Under the pieces are notes generated by a model. It searched no databases, had not been told where the DNA came from, and saw only the letters and a program-made list of their open reading frames with translations. Made by a program: the position numbers and the translations under genes. Below are positions 1 through 8,045 of a DNA stretch of 64,000 bases, one piece after another (position 1 is the stretch's first letter; every line of letters begins with the position of its first letter). The stretch is from Demequina oxidasica (GTDB taxonomy: Bacteria; Actinomycetota; Actinomycetes; Actinomycetales; Demequinaceae), in the NCBI RefSeq assembly GCF_000975115.1, contig NZ_BBRE01000003.1, forward strand, positions 124,001 through 188,000. Reading direction: 5' to 3'.

Positions 1-226
1 TGGCGCGTCCGGACACGTCCAGGTTGTCCTCGTGCTCGTCATGAGAGAGCAACACGACGTCCACACGGCCGATGCTGTCGCTGGGTACGGCAGGTCCTTC
101 CAGCTTGACGAGATTCCCGTTGGGGCCGGGCGCGTCGAATGTGGGATCTGTGAGGAAGCGCAGCCCGGCATAGTCAAACGCGACCGTGGGGCCACCGATG
201 AGGGTGAAGGTCATGGGTTGAGTCAT
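1..226 (-). CDS. MBL-fold metal-dependent hydrolase, partial
   Basis: Only the first 75 codons are present; the rest lies beyond base 1. The protein begins MTQPMTFTLIGGPTVAFDY and continues to SHDEHEDNLD, which occupies the place of the HxHxDH metal-binding motif of the metallo-beta-lactamase fold. The order (short beta-strands, a TDPTFD segment, then the His-rich loop) fits UlaG-like cytosolic MBL hydrolases. The motif is the divergent SHDxHxDN form rather than the textbook HxHxDH form, so metal content and substrate cannot be inferred. The ATG at 224-226 is chosen; an in-frame ATG at 212-214 is an alternative. No signal peptide is visible. Confidence 0.7.
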   Translation of the reverse strand, partial: MTQPMTFTLIGGPTVAFDYAGLRFLTDPTFDAPGPNGNLVKLEGPAVPSDSIGRVDVVLLSHDEHEDNLDVSGRA

Positions 227-264
227 GAACCTATTGTCGCGCGCAACTTTGAAACACGACTCCG

Positions 265-615
265 CTAGCGAGCAAGCGCGTCGGTGACCAGGTAGATCAC
301 GCAGGCGAGGCCGAGTGCAAGAACTGCAAGTGTGAGAACCGCGGCGGGCGGACCCGAGGGCTGCAGGGACCCCGTTGCGACGAGTTCCGCGTGCGCACCG
401 CGATATCTACGTGCGGAGGCAACATAGGTTGCCACTGCGAGCGCCATGCCGATCACGCCTAGGGCGAGGATCACCACTCCGCCACGCCCCGAAAGCACCT
501 TGATGGATACCGCGCACGCGAGCCCAAAGGACAGCGCGGTGCGCCGCCACGCCAGCAGCGTCCGCTCGGGCTGCAGCCCCTCGTCGAACGGCTTGTCGAG
601 GTATCCCTCGGTCAT
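265..615 (-). CDS. DUF202 family small membrane protein
   Basis: A 116-residue protein with the DUF202 hallmark LQPERTLLAWRRTALSF at about residues 15-31, followed by three hydrophobic helices. DUF202 (YidH-type) proteins are integral membrane proteins of unknown biochemical role. It lies 42 bases downstream of a second DUF202 gene on the same strand, so the two are probably co-transcribed and may form a hetero-oligomer. The length is normal for the family. Confidence 0.85.
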   Translation of the reverse strand: MTEGYLDKPFDEGLQPERTLLAWRRTALSFGLACAVSIKVLSGRGGVVILALGVIGMALAVATYVASARRYRGAHAELVATGSLQPSGPPAAVLTLAVLALGLACVIYLVTDALAR

Positions 616-657
616 ACCGACTCCGCTAGGCGCGCGGCTGTCTGCGGGCGCCGCACG

Positions 658-1029
658 TCACCACAGCAGCCCGGCACCGATCAGCACGACGCCGATCGCG
701 ATGCCTATAGAGAGGACTGGCCCGGTCATCGGCCCCGGGAGCGCTCGCCCTTGGCGTAGCGATTGCTCGGTGCGCGCCCATCCGAACCAGGCCTGGGCCG
801 TGGCAAGGAGACCAAGGCCAACAAACAGGCTGGCGGCGACCAGGCGCAGCACGGGGTTGATCGGTACGGCGAGCGCCTCGAGCGCCACACCGGTGGCAAA
901 TAGAGCAAGGGCGGTGCGGGTCCACGCCAGGAACGTGCGTTCGTTGGCGAGGCTAAACCGAGGATCCGGCTCGTCGCCCTTCGAATACACGCGCAGAGGG
1001 AACCGCTTCCACCCGCGATCGTCGCTCAT
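658..1029 (-). CDS. DUF202 family membrane protein (YidH-like)
   Basis: A 123-residue protein beginning MSDDRGWKRFPLRVYSKGDE. The DUF202 core is ANERTFLAWTRTALALF, followed by three predicted transmembrane helices. An upstream in-frame extension to base 1326 exists but encodes low-complexity Arg/Thr-rich sequence overlapping the next gene, so the ATG at 1029 is preferred. The longer N-terminal soluble part and the conserved ERTFLAW motif match the YidH subtype, while the downstream neighbour is the shorter type. Function is unknown. Confidence 0.85.
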   Translation of the reverse strand: MSDDRGWKRFPLRVYSKGDEPDPRFSLANERTFLAWTRTALALFATGVALEALAVPINPVLRLVAASLFVGLGLLATAQAWFGWARTEQSLRQGRALPGPMTGPVLSIGIAIGVVLIGAGLLW

Positions 1030-1087
1030 GAGACCAGTGTGCCCTGCCCTGAGCCGTTGGCATAGCCTCGTGTCTTCCGCTGTTCGG

Positions 1088-1483
1088 CTATGAGTCGCCC
1101 GAGTCGACGGCGATGCGTGCGATTGGGTCTGCACACTGAACGGGCTGGGATTCCGCGCACTCGTTGACCCACACCTCGATGTGGTCGCCCACCGCCAGGT
1201 TATTCGGGTCCGCCGCGAGGCCGTCTGGGTCCTCGAGACCGCCCGCAGTCGCAAGGTCAAAGGTCGTGCCGTCAAAATACTCGTAGCCCTTGTCCGCCGC
1301 GAAGCCCACGGAGACGGTCGACGCATCCTTCGAGACAGAAGTCACGACGCCTACCGCATCTGCCGGCTCCTGATGGCGGATGTCGTTGCTTCCGCCCGCC
1401 TCTCCTGCGCAAGCAGCGACGAGTACGCACGCCGGGATCAGGGTAAGTGCCCACAACTTGCGGCGCGTTCGCTTCTTGGCCAT
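1088..1483 (-). CDS. small secreted lipoprotein, unknown function
   Basis: A 131-residue protein with a typical lipoprotein signal peptide: a basic start (MAKKRTRRKLW), a hydrophobic stretch and the lipobox VAAC, with the modified Cys at about residue 25. The mature part is acidic, begins GVVTSVSKDASTVSVGF, and contains two further Cys (NECAESQPVQC) that could form a disulfide. I do not recognise a domain. It should be anchored to the outer face of the cytoplasmic membrane. It stands 58 bases upstream of the DUF202 pair on the same strand. Confidence 0.7.
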   Translation of the reverse strand: MAKKRTRRKLWALTLIPACVLVAACAGEAGGSNDIRHQEPADAVGVVTSVSKDASTVSVGFAADKGYEYFDGTTFDLATAGGLEDPDGLAADPNNLAVGDHIEVWVNECAESQPVQCADPIARIAVDSGDS

Positions 1484-1605
1484 ACCTTCTCAACGCACGA
1501 TGCTGGCAAAGGGTTTCTATGTCACGCGACTTTGATACGAGTTTTGCGAGCGGTACCTCAAGGCAGCGCCAGCGGCCTCCGCTCACCCTGGTATTCTCGA
1601 CTGTC

Positions 1606-1698
1606 GCGGCAAGCCCGCGTCACGCCCTCGTAGCTCAGCGGATAGAGCACCGGTTTCCGGTACCGAAGGTCGCAGGTTCGACTCCTGTCGAGGGCACC
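1606..1698. repeat. 93-bp direct repeat, left copy (contains tRNA-Arg)
   Basis: These 93 bases recur at 13104-13196 with a single difference (T at 1655, C at 13153). The repeat contains a full tRNA gene, 18 bases of identical upstream sequence and 2 bases beyond the discriminator base, and the two copies lie 11,498 bases apart. Sequence identity stops sharply at both edges. The block between the copies carries a rhamnosidase, a TetR regulator, an ABC importer and a GH3 fusion. Confidence 0.9.
1624..1696 (+). tRNA. tRNA-Arg (anticodon CCG), copy 1
   Basis: A 73-base cloverleaf without encoded CCA. The acceptor arms GCCCTCG and CGAGGGC pair fully. The D arm is GCTC/GAGC, and the T arm GCAGG/CCTGT surrounds the TTCGACT loop. 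The anticodon loop reads TTCCGGT, giving anticodon CCG (reads CGG, Arg). The 27-43 pair is a C-A mismatch in both copies. This copy has T at loop position 32, where the second copy has C. Confidence 0.93.
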
Positions 1699-1711
1699 GT
1701 CCAGTCTTCCC

Positions 1712-4618
1712 CTACGAGCCGAGATCCCATTCCCCCGGGACCGACTCGAATCCTCGCGAGGCATTGAGACCGCCAAGGACCTGGGACAGCATCTCCCATT
1801 GATCGCGCTTGATCATCGGCAAGCCGTTGCGCAGCGTGAAGTCTGGGCGCCACCTTCCGCCATCGCTCCACCCGAGCCCGATGAAGTAACCTGTCTGCGC
1901 AAATGCGCCCATGAGCGCACCTGCCGCCGCGGGATCGTCAACCAGATCAGACAGGGGCGTGTCAAGAGTAATTCGCTCACTGTTGGACGGGACTGACAAC
2001 CACGCAACTTCGCGCCGATGAGTTCCGCTGCCCACAGACTCGGGCGTCATACCAGGTAGGTCGATCAATGACTCACCGTTGGCGGGAACCGTCATCACCA
2101 CGGATAGCACGTCTTCGGAAATCCTCCAGGTCACGTCGAAGCGGCCGATTGACGTGTCGAGGGATGCCGACGCGGAACTGAGGCCACCTCCCGGGCGTGG
2201 CGCGAATCGCACCCTCGCGATGCCGGCGTCCGAGCTCGCGTGCCAGGTGCGAGCCGCGTCGAGTCCAGCGATTTCGCGATGCATCCAATCTGCCACCGCG
2301 CCCAGCGCATAGTGATTGAACGAGGTCATCTCCCCCGGGTTTACTGACCCATCGGGCAGCAACGAGTCCCACCGCTCCCAAATGGTGGTCGCCCCCTGAG
2401 TAACGGGGTACAGCCATGAAGGGCAGTCAGTCTCAAGCAGGAGGCGGTAGGCGACGTCGCGATGACCGGTGGACGTGAGCGCATCGCAGATCACGGGCGT
2501 CCCGACAAACCCCGTGCGAATGCGGTAGGCATGGGACACGACGAGCTCGGCAAGGCGCGCGCCAGCGCTTTCACGACGCTCGTCGCCATCGAGGAGGCCA
2601 AAATCGATGGCGATCGCGTACGCGGTGTGAGCATCGGACGTCATCCGACCCGAGGCCGTGACGTAGGTAGCGACGAATGCCGACTTGGTCCGCTGGGCAA
2701 GCGACGCAAAACGGGCCTGGTCATCTTTCTCACCTAGCCGGCCGGCCGTCGCGGCCACGACTGTCAGCGAACGAAAGAGGTACGCCGACGCGACAATTTC
2801 CGGCTTGGTCTTGGCGTCGGCCGGATTGAAGTGAGGTGCGGTGGGGTCAAGCCAGTCGCCGAACTGGAAGCCGCCTTCCCACAGCCCAGCGTCATCGGCC
2901 TGGGCGAGAACAACCTCGACCCAGGAGACCATCGAGTCGTACGAACTCCGCAACACTGCGTCGTTGCCGAACATCCCAAAGAGCGCTGCGGGCACCAACG
3001 TTGCGGCATCCCCCCACGCCGCCGCCGGCAAGACGGGACCCGCGTCCACCGACATGGGGACAACCGACGGTACGACACCTTTGAACCGCTGTTGCTCGAG
3101 CGCCAAATCTTCGAGCCATGACTCGAGCATTGCGGACGAATCGTAGAGGTAGGTGGCCGTAGGGGCAAAGACCTGAACGTCGCCAGTCCAACCCAGGCGC
3201 TCGTCACGCTGGGGGCAATCAGTCGGGATGGACAGAAAGTTGCCGCGCATGCCCCAGACGACGTTTGAGTGCAACTGATTGAGGAGTGGGTCGCTCGACT
3301 CGAAGTGCCCGGTCCTAGTCATGTCGGTGTGCACCACGACAGCGGTGACTGAGCGCAACGCATCCTCGCTAGCCAGCCCCGAGATCTCTGCGTAGCGGAA
3401 GCCGTGAAAGGTGAAGCGGGGTGCAAAGTTGATTGTTCCCGCCGAGCCGGCAATAACGGAGTCAGTTGCCGAGGCGTGACGTAGTGGACGAGTGGCCAGT
3501 TCGCCTTCCTCGAGCACTTCCGCGTGGCGGATCGTGACGGTGGAGCCCTCTGGGACGATGGCAGACACGTCTAGCCACCCCACGAGGTTCTGACCAAAGT
3601 CAATTCGAGCAGTGCCATCGAGCCAGGTGACTTCGGCGACCTCAATGCGTTCGATTCGTCTCACCGGAGGAGCTGACGCAGGACGCAGAACCGATTGATC
3701 GGTCTCGACGACGCACGCGCTGGCGGCTGCCTCCAGAGCTGGCTTCCCGTCGCGAATGCTGCTCAGACCCTGATCGCATAGGCGATCATCTCGCTGCTCT
3801 CCCTGGTAGATGGAGGCCGACCTGGTCGGGCCCGACCAGGTCGCGGACCAGGTCTCATCGGTACCGATGCAAACGATTCGGCCGTCCTCGTATTCGAGCC
3901 GTAGTTGCATCCAGACAGACAGCGGCCCCTCATAACCCTTGGCAAACACACCGTCGAAGCCCATCCGCTCGCCAAACCAACCCTCGGCGACCTCGGCACC
4001 AACAACGTTGTCACCCTCATGCAGCAGTGATGTGACATCGGCTGTTTGGGTAAGCAGCCGGCGGCCATAAGCCGTCCACCCCGGAGCCAGCACTTCATCG
4101 GAGGCGGCGGCACCGTTGACCACTGCCTCGTAGACGCCGTGTGCCGTGGAGGTGAGTATTGCGCGCCGAAGGCCCTGCTGCACTCCGACTACTGTCGCGA
4201 CACGGAAAGTGGGTCGCGGATCCTTGAGGTCTGGACCGTCGGCGGGGGCGTCCTGCGCTGTGACAAACCTGGCCGCGAGCGAATGCGGTTGCAGAGCGGC
4301 AGTACGGACGGGAATCCACCTCGAGTACTCACTCGTCGATCCATCAACACCGATCACTCGCGCTCGTAGCCGCGCGTCCGCAAAATCATCGAGGGGCTCG
4401 AATGGCCAGGTGACGCCGGACGACCGAGGTGTTGACAACCTTTCCGAGATGGTCGCACCATCGCGCTCAAGTTCCATCTCGACCTCACCCTGGCGCCAGC
4501 CATCGACGTCTGCCTCAACCATCCACGACAGGATGGGGGTAGGCGTGGGCAGAAACTCTGGGCCTCCACGTGGCCCTACATGTACCTGATCGACGACCAC
4601 ATTCCGAGCCTGTGACAT
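1712..4618 (-). CDS. GH78 alpha-L-rhamnosidase, cytosolic
   Basis: A 968-residue protein that hydrolyses terminal alpha-L-rhamnose from glycosides by inversion. It has an N-terminal Ig-like domain, two beta-sandwich domains and an (alpha/alpha)6 catalytic barrel. The family signature DCPQRDERLGWTGD places the likely general acid at about E473. A second conserved Glu at about E748 in WERWD is the likely base. No signal peptide is present, so it should act on imported substrate. About 85 residues beyond the last beta-sandwich form a helical tail. The start is the ATG at 4618 with AAAGG upstream; a longer frame to 4771 would read through the promoter region. It lies 71 bases downstream of a tetR gene in the same direction. 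Confidence 0.93.
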   Translation of the reverse strand: MSQARNVVVDQVHVGPRGGPEFLPTPTPILSWMVEADVDGWRQGEVEMELERDGATISERLSTPRSSGVTWPFEPLDDFADARLRARVIGVDGSTSEYSRWIPVRTAALQPHSLAARFVTAQDAPADGPDLKDPRPTFRVATVVGVQQGLRRAILTSTAHGVYEAVVNGAAASDEVLAPGWTAYGRRLLTQTADVTSLLHEGDNVVGAEVAEGWFGERMGFDGVFAKGYEGPLSVWMQLRLEYEDGRIVCIGTDETWSATWSGPTRSASIYQGEQRDDRLCDQGLSSIRDGKPALEAAASACVVETDQSVLRPASAPPVRRIERIEVAEVTWLDGTARIDFGQNLVGWLDVSAIVPEGSTVTIRHAEVLEEGELATRPLRHASATDSVIAGSAGTINFAPRFTFHGFRYAEISGLASEDALRSVTAVVVHTDMTRTGHFESSDPLLNQLHSNVVWGMRGNFLSIPTDCPQRDERLGWTGDVQVFAPTATYLYDSSAMLESWLEDLALEQQRFKGVVPSVVPMSVDAGPVLPAAAWGDAATLVPAALFGMFGNDAVLRSSYDSMVSWVEVVLAQADDAGLWEGGFQFGDWLDPTAPHFNPADAKTKPEIVASAYLFRSLTVVAATAGRLGEKDDQARFASLAQRTKSAFVATYVTASGRMTSDAHTAYAIAIDFGLLDGDERRESAGARLAELVVSHAYRIRTGFVGTPVICDALTSTGHRDVAYRLLLETDCPSWLYPVTQGATTIWERWDSLLPDGSVNPGEMTSFNHYALGAVADWMHREIAGLDAARTWHASSDAGIARVRFAPRPGGGLSSASASLDTSIGRFDVTWRISEDVLSVVMTVPANGESLIDLPGMTPESVGSGTHRREVAWLSVPSNSERITLDTPLSDLVDDPAAAGALMGAFAQTGYFIGLGWSDGGRWRPDFTLRNGLPMIKRDQWEMLSQVLGGLNASRGFESVPGEWDLGS

Positions 4619-4630
4619 GGTTAACAACCT

Positions 4631-4644
4631 TTCAGTTTTTGTGC
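4631..4644. promoter_or_regulatory. candidate TetR operator upstream of the rhamnosidase gene
   Basis: The sequence TTCAGTTTTTGTGC matches TTCAGTTTCCGTGC at 5361-5374 at 12 of 14 positions, and the bases to the left (AACAACC against AACCACC) are also similar. A good -10 hexamer GATAAT for the rhamnosidase gene lies on the minus strand at 4658-4663, so the motif sits around the transcription start. Only these two promoters flanking the tetR gene carry it. The operator role is inferred. Confidence 0.5.
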
Positions 4645-4689
4645 GATTTCGCTGCCAATTATCAGCCAAGCACCGGAAAAGGAAGAGGC

Positions 4690-5295
4690 TTAAAGGGCGA
4701 CCGTGACGAGGGACTGAAGGTGTGTGCGCACGTCTGCCACCAGGTCGAACTTGGTCCGGCCATAGAGCCACTGCAACTGCAGTCCGTCAACAATCGCCAT
4801 CATTGAGCGCGCCGCGTGACCCGGCTCGACGCCAGGGCGAAGCGTGCCTTCTTCGCGCATCACGATAAAGGACTGGCGCGCCTGCGCCCCGATCCAGTCG
4901 TAGCGTCCCCGGAAATACTCATGGGCAGGGTGCTCTTCCGCCGTTCCCTCGGCAGCAAGGATCGCGTAAAGCTCTATCATCCCTGGTTCTTCACAGTTCA
5001 TGCGCACGACCTCGAGGAATCCACGAAGGGCCTCGATGCCGGGAGAGGTGACCGTGGCGAAGTACTCGCGGCTCCTCTCGTCCCGCAGATCGAGCACTGC
5101 CTGCAGCAGTCCGGTCTTGGATTTGAAGTGGAACAGAATACCCGCCTGGCTCAGCCCAACCCTGTCCGCGACGGTACGCAGTGAGCCGTTGGTATAGCCG
5201 CTCTCCGCGAACACCTCGAATGCAGCATCGAGGATGTCCCGGCGTCGATCTGCCGTCTTCGCGTAGCTTCCGCGGGTTGCCGTTGTGTCGCTCAT
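4690..5295 (-). CDS. TetR/AcrR-family transcriptional regulator
   Basis: A 201-residue protein with the TetR N-terminal helix-turn-helix at about residues 12-58 (RRDILDAAFEVFAESGY, then VGLSQAGILFHFKSK). The C-terminal half is the variable ligand-binding region and resembles TetR_C domains of actinobacterial regulators. The ATG at 5295 is chosen over an upstream start at 5328 because it begins the normal pre-HTH sequence MSDTTATRGSYAKTADRR. It lies between the rhamnosidase gene and the divergent importer operon. Both promoters share a 14-bp motif, so it likely represses both, with an imported glycoside as inducer (inferred). Confidence 0.9.
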   Translation of the reverse strand: MSDTTATRGSYAKTADRRRDILDAAFEVFAESGYTNGSLRTVADRVGLSQAGILFHFKSKTGLLQAVLDLRDERSREYFATVTSPGIEALRGFLEVVRMNCEEPGMIELYAILAAEGTAEEHPAHEYFRGRYDWIGAQARQSFIVMREEGTLRPGVEPGHAARSMMAIVDGLQLQWLYGRTKFDLVADVRTHLQSLVTVAL

Positions 5296-5360
5296 AATGC
5301 GCCACGTTAGCACCCCGAGGGCCCGCATTGGGGACGAGGTAATTGAAAACTAACCACCCC

Positions 5361-5380
5361 TTCAGTTTCCGTGCTACATT
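5361..5380 (+). promoter_or_regulatory. importer-operon promoter with candidate TetR operator
   Basis: An extended -10 element TGCTACATT occupies 5372-5380, 54 bases before the importer start codon. The shared motif TTCAGTTTCCGTGC (5361-5374) occupies the spacer between the -35 region and the -10, where a bound repressor would block RNA polymerase. No convincing -35 hexamer was found at 16-18 bases, in keeping with an extended -10 promoter. The same site lies upstream of the divergent tetR gene, allowing autoregulation. Confidence 0.5.
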
Positions 5381-5433
5381 TCCTAGGTCGCCGGTCGAAC
5401 TGTCCAGCGAACTCATACTGAGATTGGGGAACA

Positions 5434-6996
5434 ATGAAGTTTTCATATCGCGCCACGGCAGTCACTGCGGTCGGTGTTCTGGCCTTGGCGGCATGCTCGT
5501 CGTCCGACAACGACCCGGGCGCCGAGCCCTCGAGTTCCACAGCTTCCACCGAGACGGGCGCCGCAATGGCACCTCTGCTGAACCTCGGGGTAGTCGACTC
5601 TCCTGGCCAAGGTGGCTTCGTGGCGGCGGACATGTCCTTTGCCACCAAGGCCCCGTACGGCCAGGCGATTTACGACACTCTCGTGCGCGCCACGCCGGAC
5701 AATCTGCTGGAGCCTGCGCTTGCCTCGGACTGGGGATACGACTCGGGCAAGACCGAACTGACGTTGAAGCTTCGTGATGACGTGAAATTCACGGATGGCA
5801 CCGACTTCAACGCCGATGCTGCGGCGCAGAACATCCTGCGATTCCGCGATGGCTCGGCCGAGAACGCAAACTGGCTAGCGAATGTTTCCGACGCTGTCGC
5901 GAAGGATCCCCACACACTTGTCATCACCCTCAGCGCGCCGGACCCGGCACTGTTGCTCAACCTGTCGCGGGCTGCTGGCTATCAGCAGTCCCCAGCCTCG
6001 TTCGACACTGACACTCCCGTGGGATCTGGTCCGTACGTGCTGGACCAGGCCGCGTCAGTCGTGGACGCGTCGTACATCTTCGATGCGAACCCCGACTACT
6101 GGGCTTCCGACTACCAGCACTATGACGAGATCGCCATGACGGTATTCGACGACCCCGTCTCTATGCAGAACGCGCTCATGGGCGATCAGCTGGACGCGGC
6201 ACTTTTCACGGGTTACCAGGGGTTTGACCAGATTGAGGGCGCGGGTTACACCGCACACGAATACGCTCAGGACTGGGAAGGCCTGCTCCTGTTCGACCGC
6301 ACCGGTCAACTTTCCGAGCCCATGGGCGACGTACGAGTACGCCAGTCGATCAACTTTGCGATCGACAAAGAGGGCCTCCTCCAGGGACTGGCCGGCGGGC
6401 GTGGCGAGGTCACTACACAGGTCTTCGGTAAAGAAACGCCTGGATATGACGCCGAGCTCGAATACGCGTACCCGTATGACCCCGAGAAGGCCAAGTCACT
6501 GCTTGCGGAAGCTGGCTACGCCGACGGTTTCACCATCGACTTCCCCACCGTGAGCTTTGTCCCGCAGGCCACTTTCGACCTCGTGGGCCAGCAGCTTGCC
6601 GAGGTTGGCATCACTGCTAACTTCACCGACATCGCACCCCAGGACTACTTCCCCACCATGCTGGGAGGCAACGTTGCCCTGGCATCGTTCCGCCTCGAGC
6701 AGCCGGCTACTGCATGGGAGACCTACTCTCTCGAGCTGAGCCAGGGAGCACCCTGGAACTCGTTCCACACGCCTGACGACGCAGTCGCAGGCTATGGCGA
6801 GATCATTCAGACGGGAAGCGATGCAGATTCCGCAGCTGCGGCGGCCGAGTTGAACAAGTACATCGTCGACCAGGCGTGGTTTAACCCGTGGTACCGCACT
6901 ATCACCACGTTCTACACCGACGCCGAGACTGATGTCACGCCTCAGGTCGGAAACGTGTACCCCTACCTCTGGAACATCGTTCCGGTCACCAACTAG
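5434..6996 (+). CDS. ABC transporter substrate-binding lipoprotein, family 5 (Dpp/Opp type)
   Basis: A 520-residue protein. The signal peptide begins MKFSYRATAVTAVGVLALAAC with the lipobox LAAC, so the modified Cys is at residue 21. The mature part has the family 5 solute-binding signature region (YGQAIYDTLVRATPDN) and the large two-lobe fold. Family members bind peptides, but many in actinobacteria and Thermotoga bind oligosaccharides. Here the flanking rhamnosidase and GH3 enzyme favour a rhamnosylated glycoside (inferred). It is the first gene of an operon continuing with two permeases and two ATPases. A strong hairpin follows the stop codon. Confidence 0.88.
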   Translation: MKFSYRATAVTAVGVLALAACSSSDNDPGAEPSSSTASTETGAAMAPLLNLGVVDSPGQGGFVAADMSFATKAPYGQAIYDTLVRATPDNLLEPALASDWGYDSGKTELTLKLRDDVKFTDGTDFNADAAAQNILRFRDGSAENANWLANVSDAVAKDPHTLVITLSAPDPALLLNLSRAAGYQQSPASFDTDTPVGSGPYVLDQAASVVDASYIFDANPDYWASDYQHYDEIAMTVFDDPVSMQNALMGDQLDAALFTGYQGFDQIEGAGYTAHEYAQDWEGLLLFDRTGQLSEPMGDVRVRQSINFAIDKEGLLQGLAGGRGEVTTQVFGKETPGYDAELEYAYPYDPEKAKSLLAEAGYADGFTIDFPTVSFVPQATFDLVGQQLAEVGITANFTDIAPQDYFPTMLGGNVALASFRLEQPATAWETYSLELSQGAPWNSFHTPDDAVAGYGEIIQTGSDADSAAAAAELNKYIVDQAWFNPWYRTITTFYTDAETDVTPQVGNVYPYLWNIVPVTN

Positions 6997-7000
6997 AAGT

Positions 7001-7033
7001 CGTTTGGGGGGCGCGGGGTGTGCCCCCCAAACG
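7001..7033 (+). terminator. intra-operon hairpin after the binding-protein gene
   Basis: A perfect 12-bp stem (7001-7012 with 7022-7033, CGTTTGGGGGGC against its complement) encloses a 9-base loop. It is followed only by GTTTCTC, not a clean T-run. Placed 4 bases after the stop codon and 70 bases before the permease gene, it probably terminates part of the transcripts or protects the 3' end of the binding-protein mRNA, giving excess binding protein over membrane subunits. Confidence 0.75.
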
Positions 7034-7103
7034 GTTTCTCAACTACCCATGTGGGAGCTCACCTCAGTAGAGACTCCTACTCACCACCACACTGGAGACT
7101 GAC

Positions 7104-8045
7104 GTGGGACGCTTTATCGCGCGGCGCATACTGGCAGGAATCAGCCTGCTGTTCGTCATCACGAGTGCCGCCTATTTCCTGTTGTACTTGAGCGGCGGCG
7201 ACGTCGCTCGCAACCTCTTGGGGCCCACCGCGAGCGACGCACAGGTGGCCGCGAAGGCAACTGAACTCGGTCTCGACCAGCCGCTCCTCAATCGCTACTG
7301 GGACTGGCTCAGCGGCGCCCTCACCGGGGACTTTGGAACCTCGTGGGCATCCCGCGCTCCGGTGACTGAACTGCTCTCCGGCCGCGTAGCCGTCACCCTG
7401 ACCATCGTCGTCGCAGCCGTGATTGTGTCCGGAATAGGCGCCGTCGTACTCGGCTCGCTCGCCTCCTCACGAGGTGGCTGGGTGGACCGGACCATCCAAG
7501 TCGCATCGCTCGTCGGCGCAGCCGTGCCGGGATTCCTGATCGCCATGGTGCTGGTGCTGGTCGTCGCGATCAATCTCGGGTGGTTCGAGCCCACCGGCTA
7601 CATCAACCCTTCGACGTCGATCACCGGCTGGCTATCGACCGCCGTGCTCCCCATCACCGCGCTTGCCGTCGCTGGTGTTGCCGGAGTCACCCAACAGGTC
7701 CGTGGGTCCATGCTGGACGAGCGCCGCAAAGACTACGTTCGCACCCTCGAATGCCGTGGCCTCTCCTCCCGGACCATCACCTATCAGCACGTGCTGCGCA
7801 ACGCATCGGGGCCCGCCCTGAACGTATTGGCCCTGATGTTCGTAGCGATGTTAGGTGGAGCAGTCGTTGTCGAACAGGTGTTCTCAATTCCCGGCCTCGG
7901 CAAACTCACTGTTACTTCAACCCTGAGTAGCGACGTCCCCGTCATCATGGGCATTGTTGTGGTCACCGTCGTCCTCGTCGTCATTCTCAACCTGCTGATC
8001 GACCTATTGCAGGCTTGGCTCAACCCGAAGGTGCGCCTGTCATGA
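7104..8045 (+). CDS. ABC transporter permease, DppB type
   Basis: A 313-residue inner-membrane permease with about six transmembrane helices and the N-terminal BPD-permease segment (GRFIARRILAGISLLFVIT). The EAA-like loop lies near residues 210-235 (DYVRTLECRGLSSRTI, where DYVRTARAKGL is usual). The start codon is GTG with GGAG upstream. Its stop overlaps the start of the next gene by four bases (ATGA), so translation is coupled. It is the first of the two membrane subunits of the Dpp/Opp-type importer. Confidence 0.92.
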   Translation: MGRFIARRILAGISLLFVITSAAYFLLYLSGGDVARNLLGPTASDAQVAAKATELGLDQPLLNRYWDWLSGALTGDFGTSWASRAPVTELLSGRVAVTLTIVVAAVIVSGIGAVVLGSLASSRGGWVDRTIQVASLVGAAVPGFLIAMVLVLVVAINLGWFEPTGYINPSTSITGWLSTAVLPITALAVAGVAGVTQQVRGSMLDERRKDYVRTLECRGLSSRTITYQHVLRNASGPALNVLALMFVAMLGGAVVVEQVFSIPGLGKLTVTSTLSSDVPVIMGIVVVTVVLVVILNLLIDLLQAWLNPKVRLS

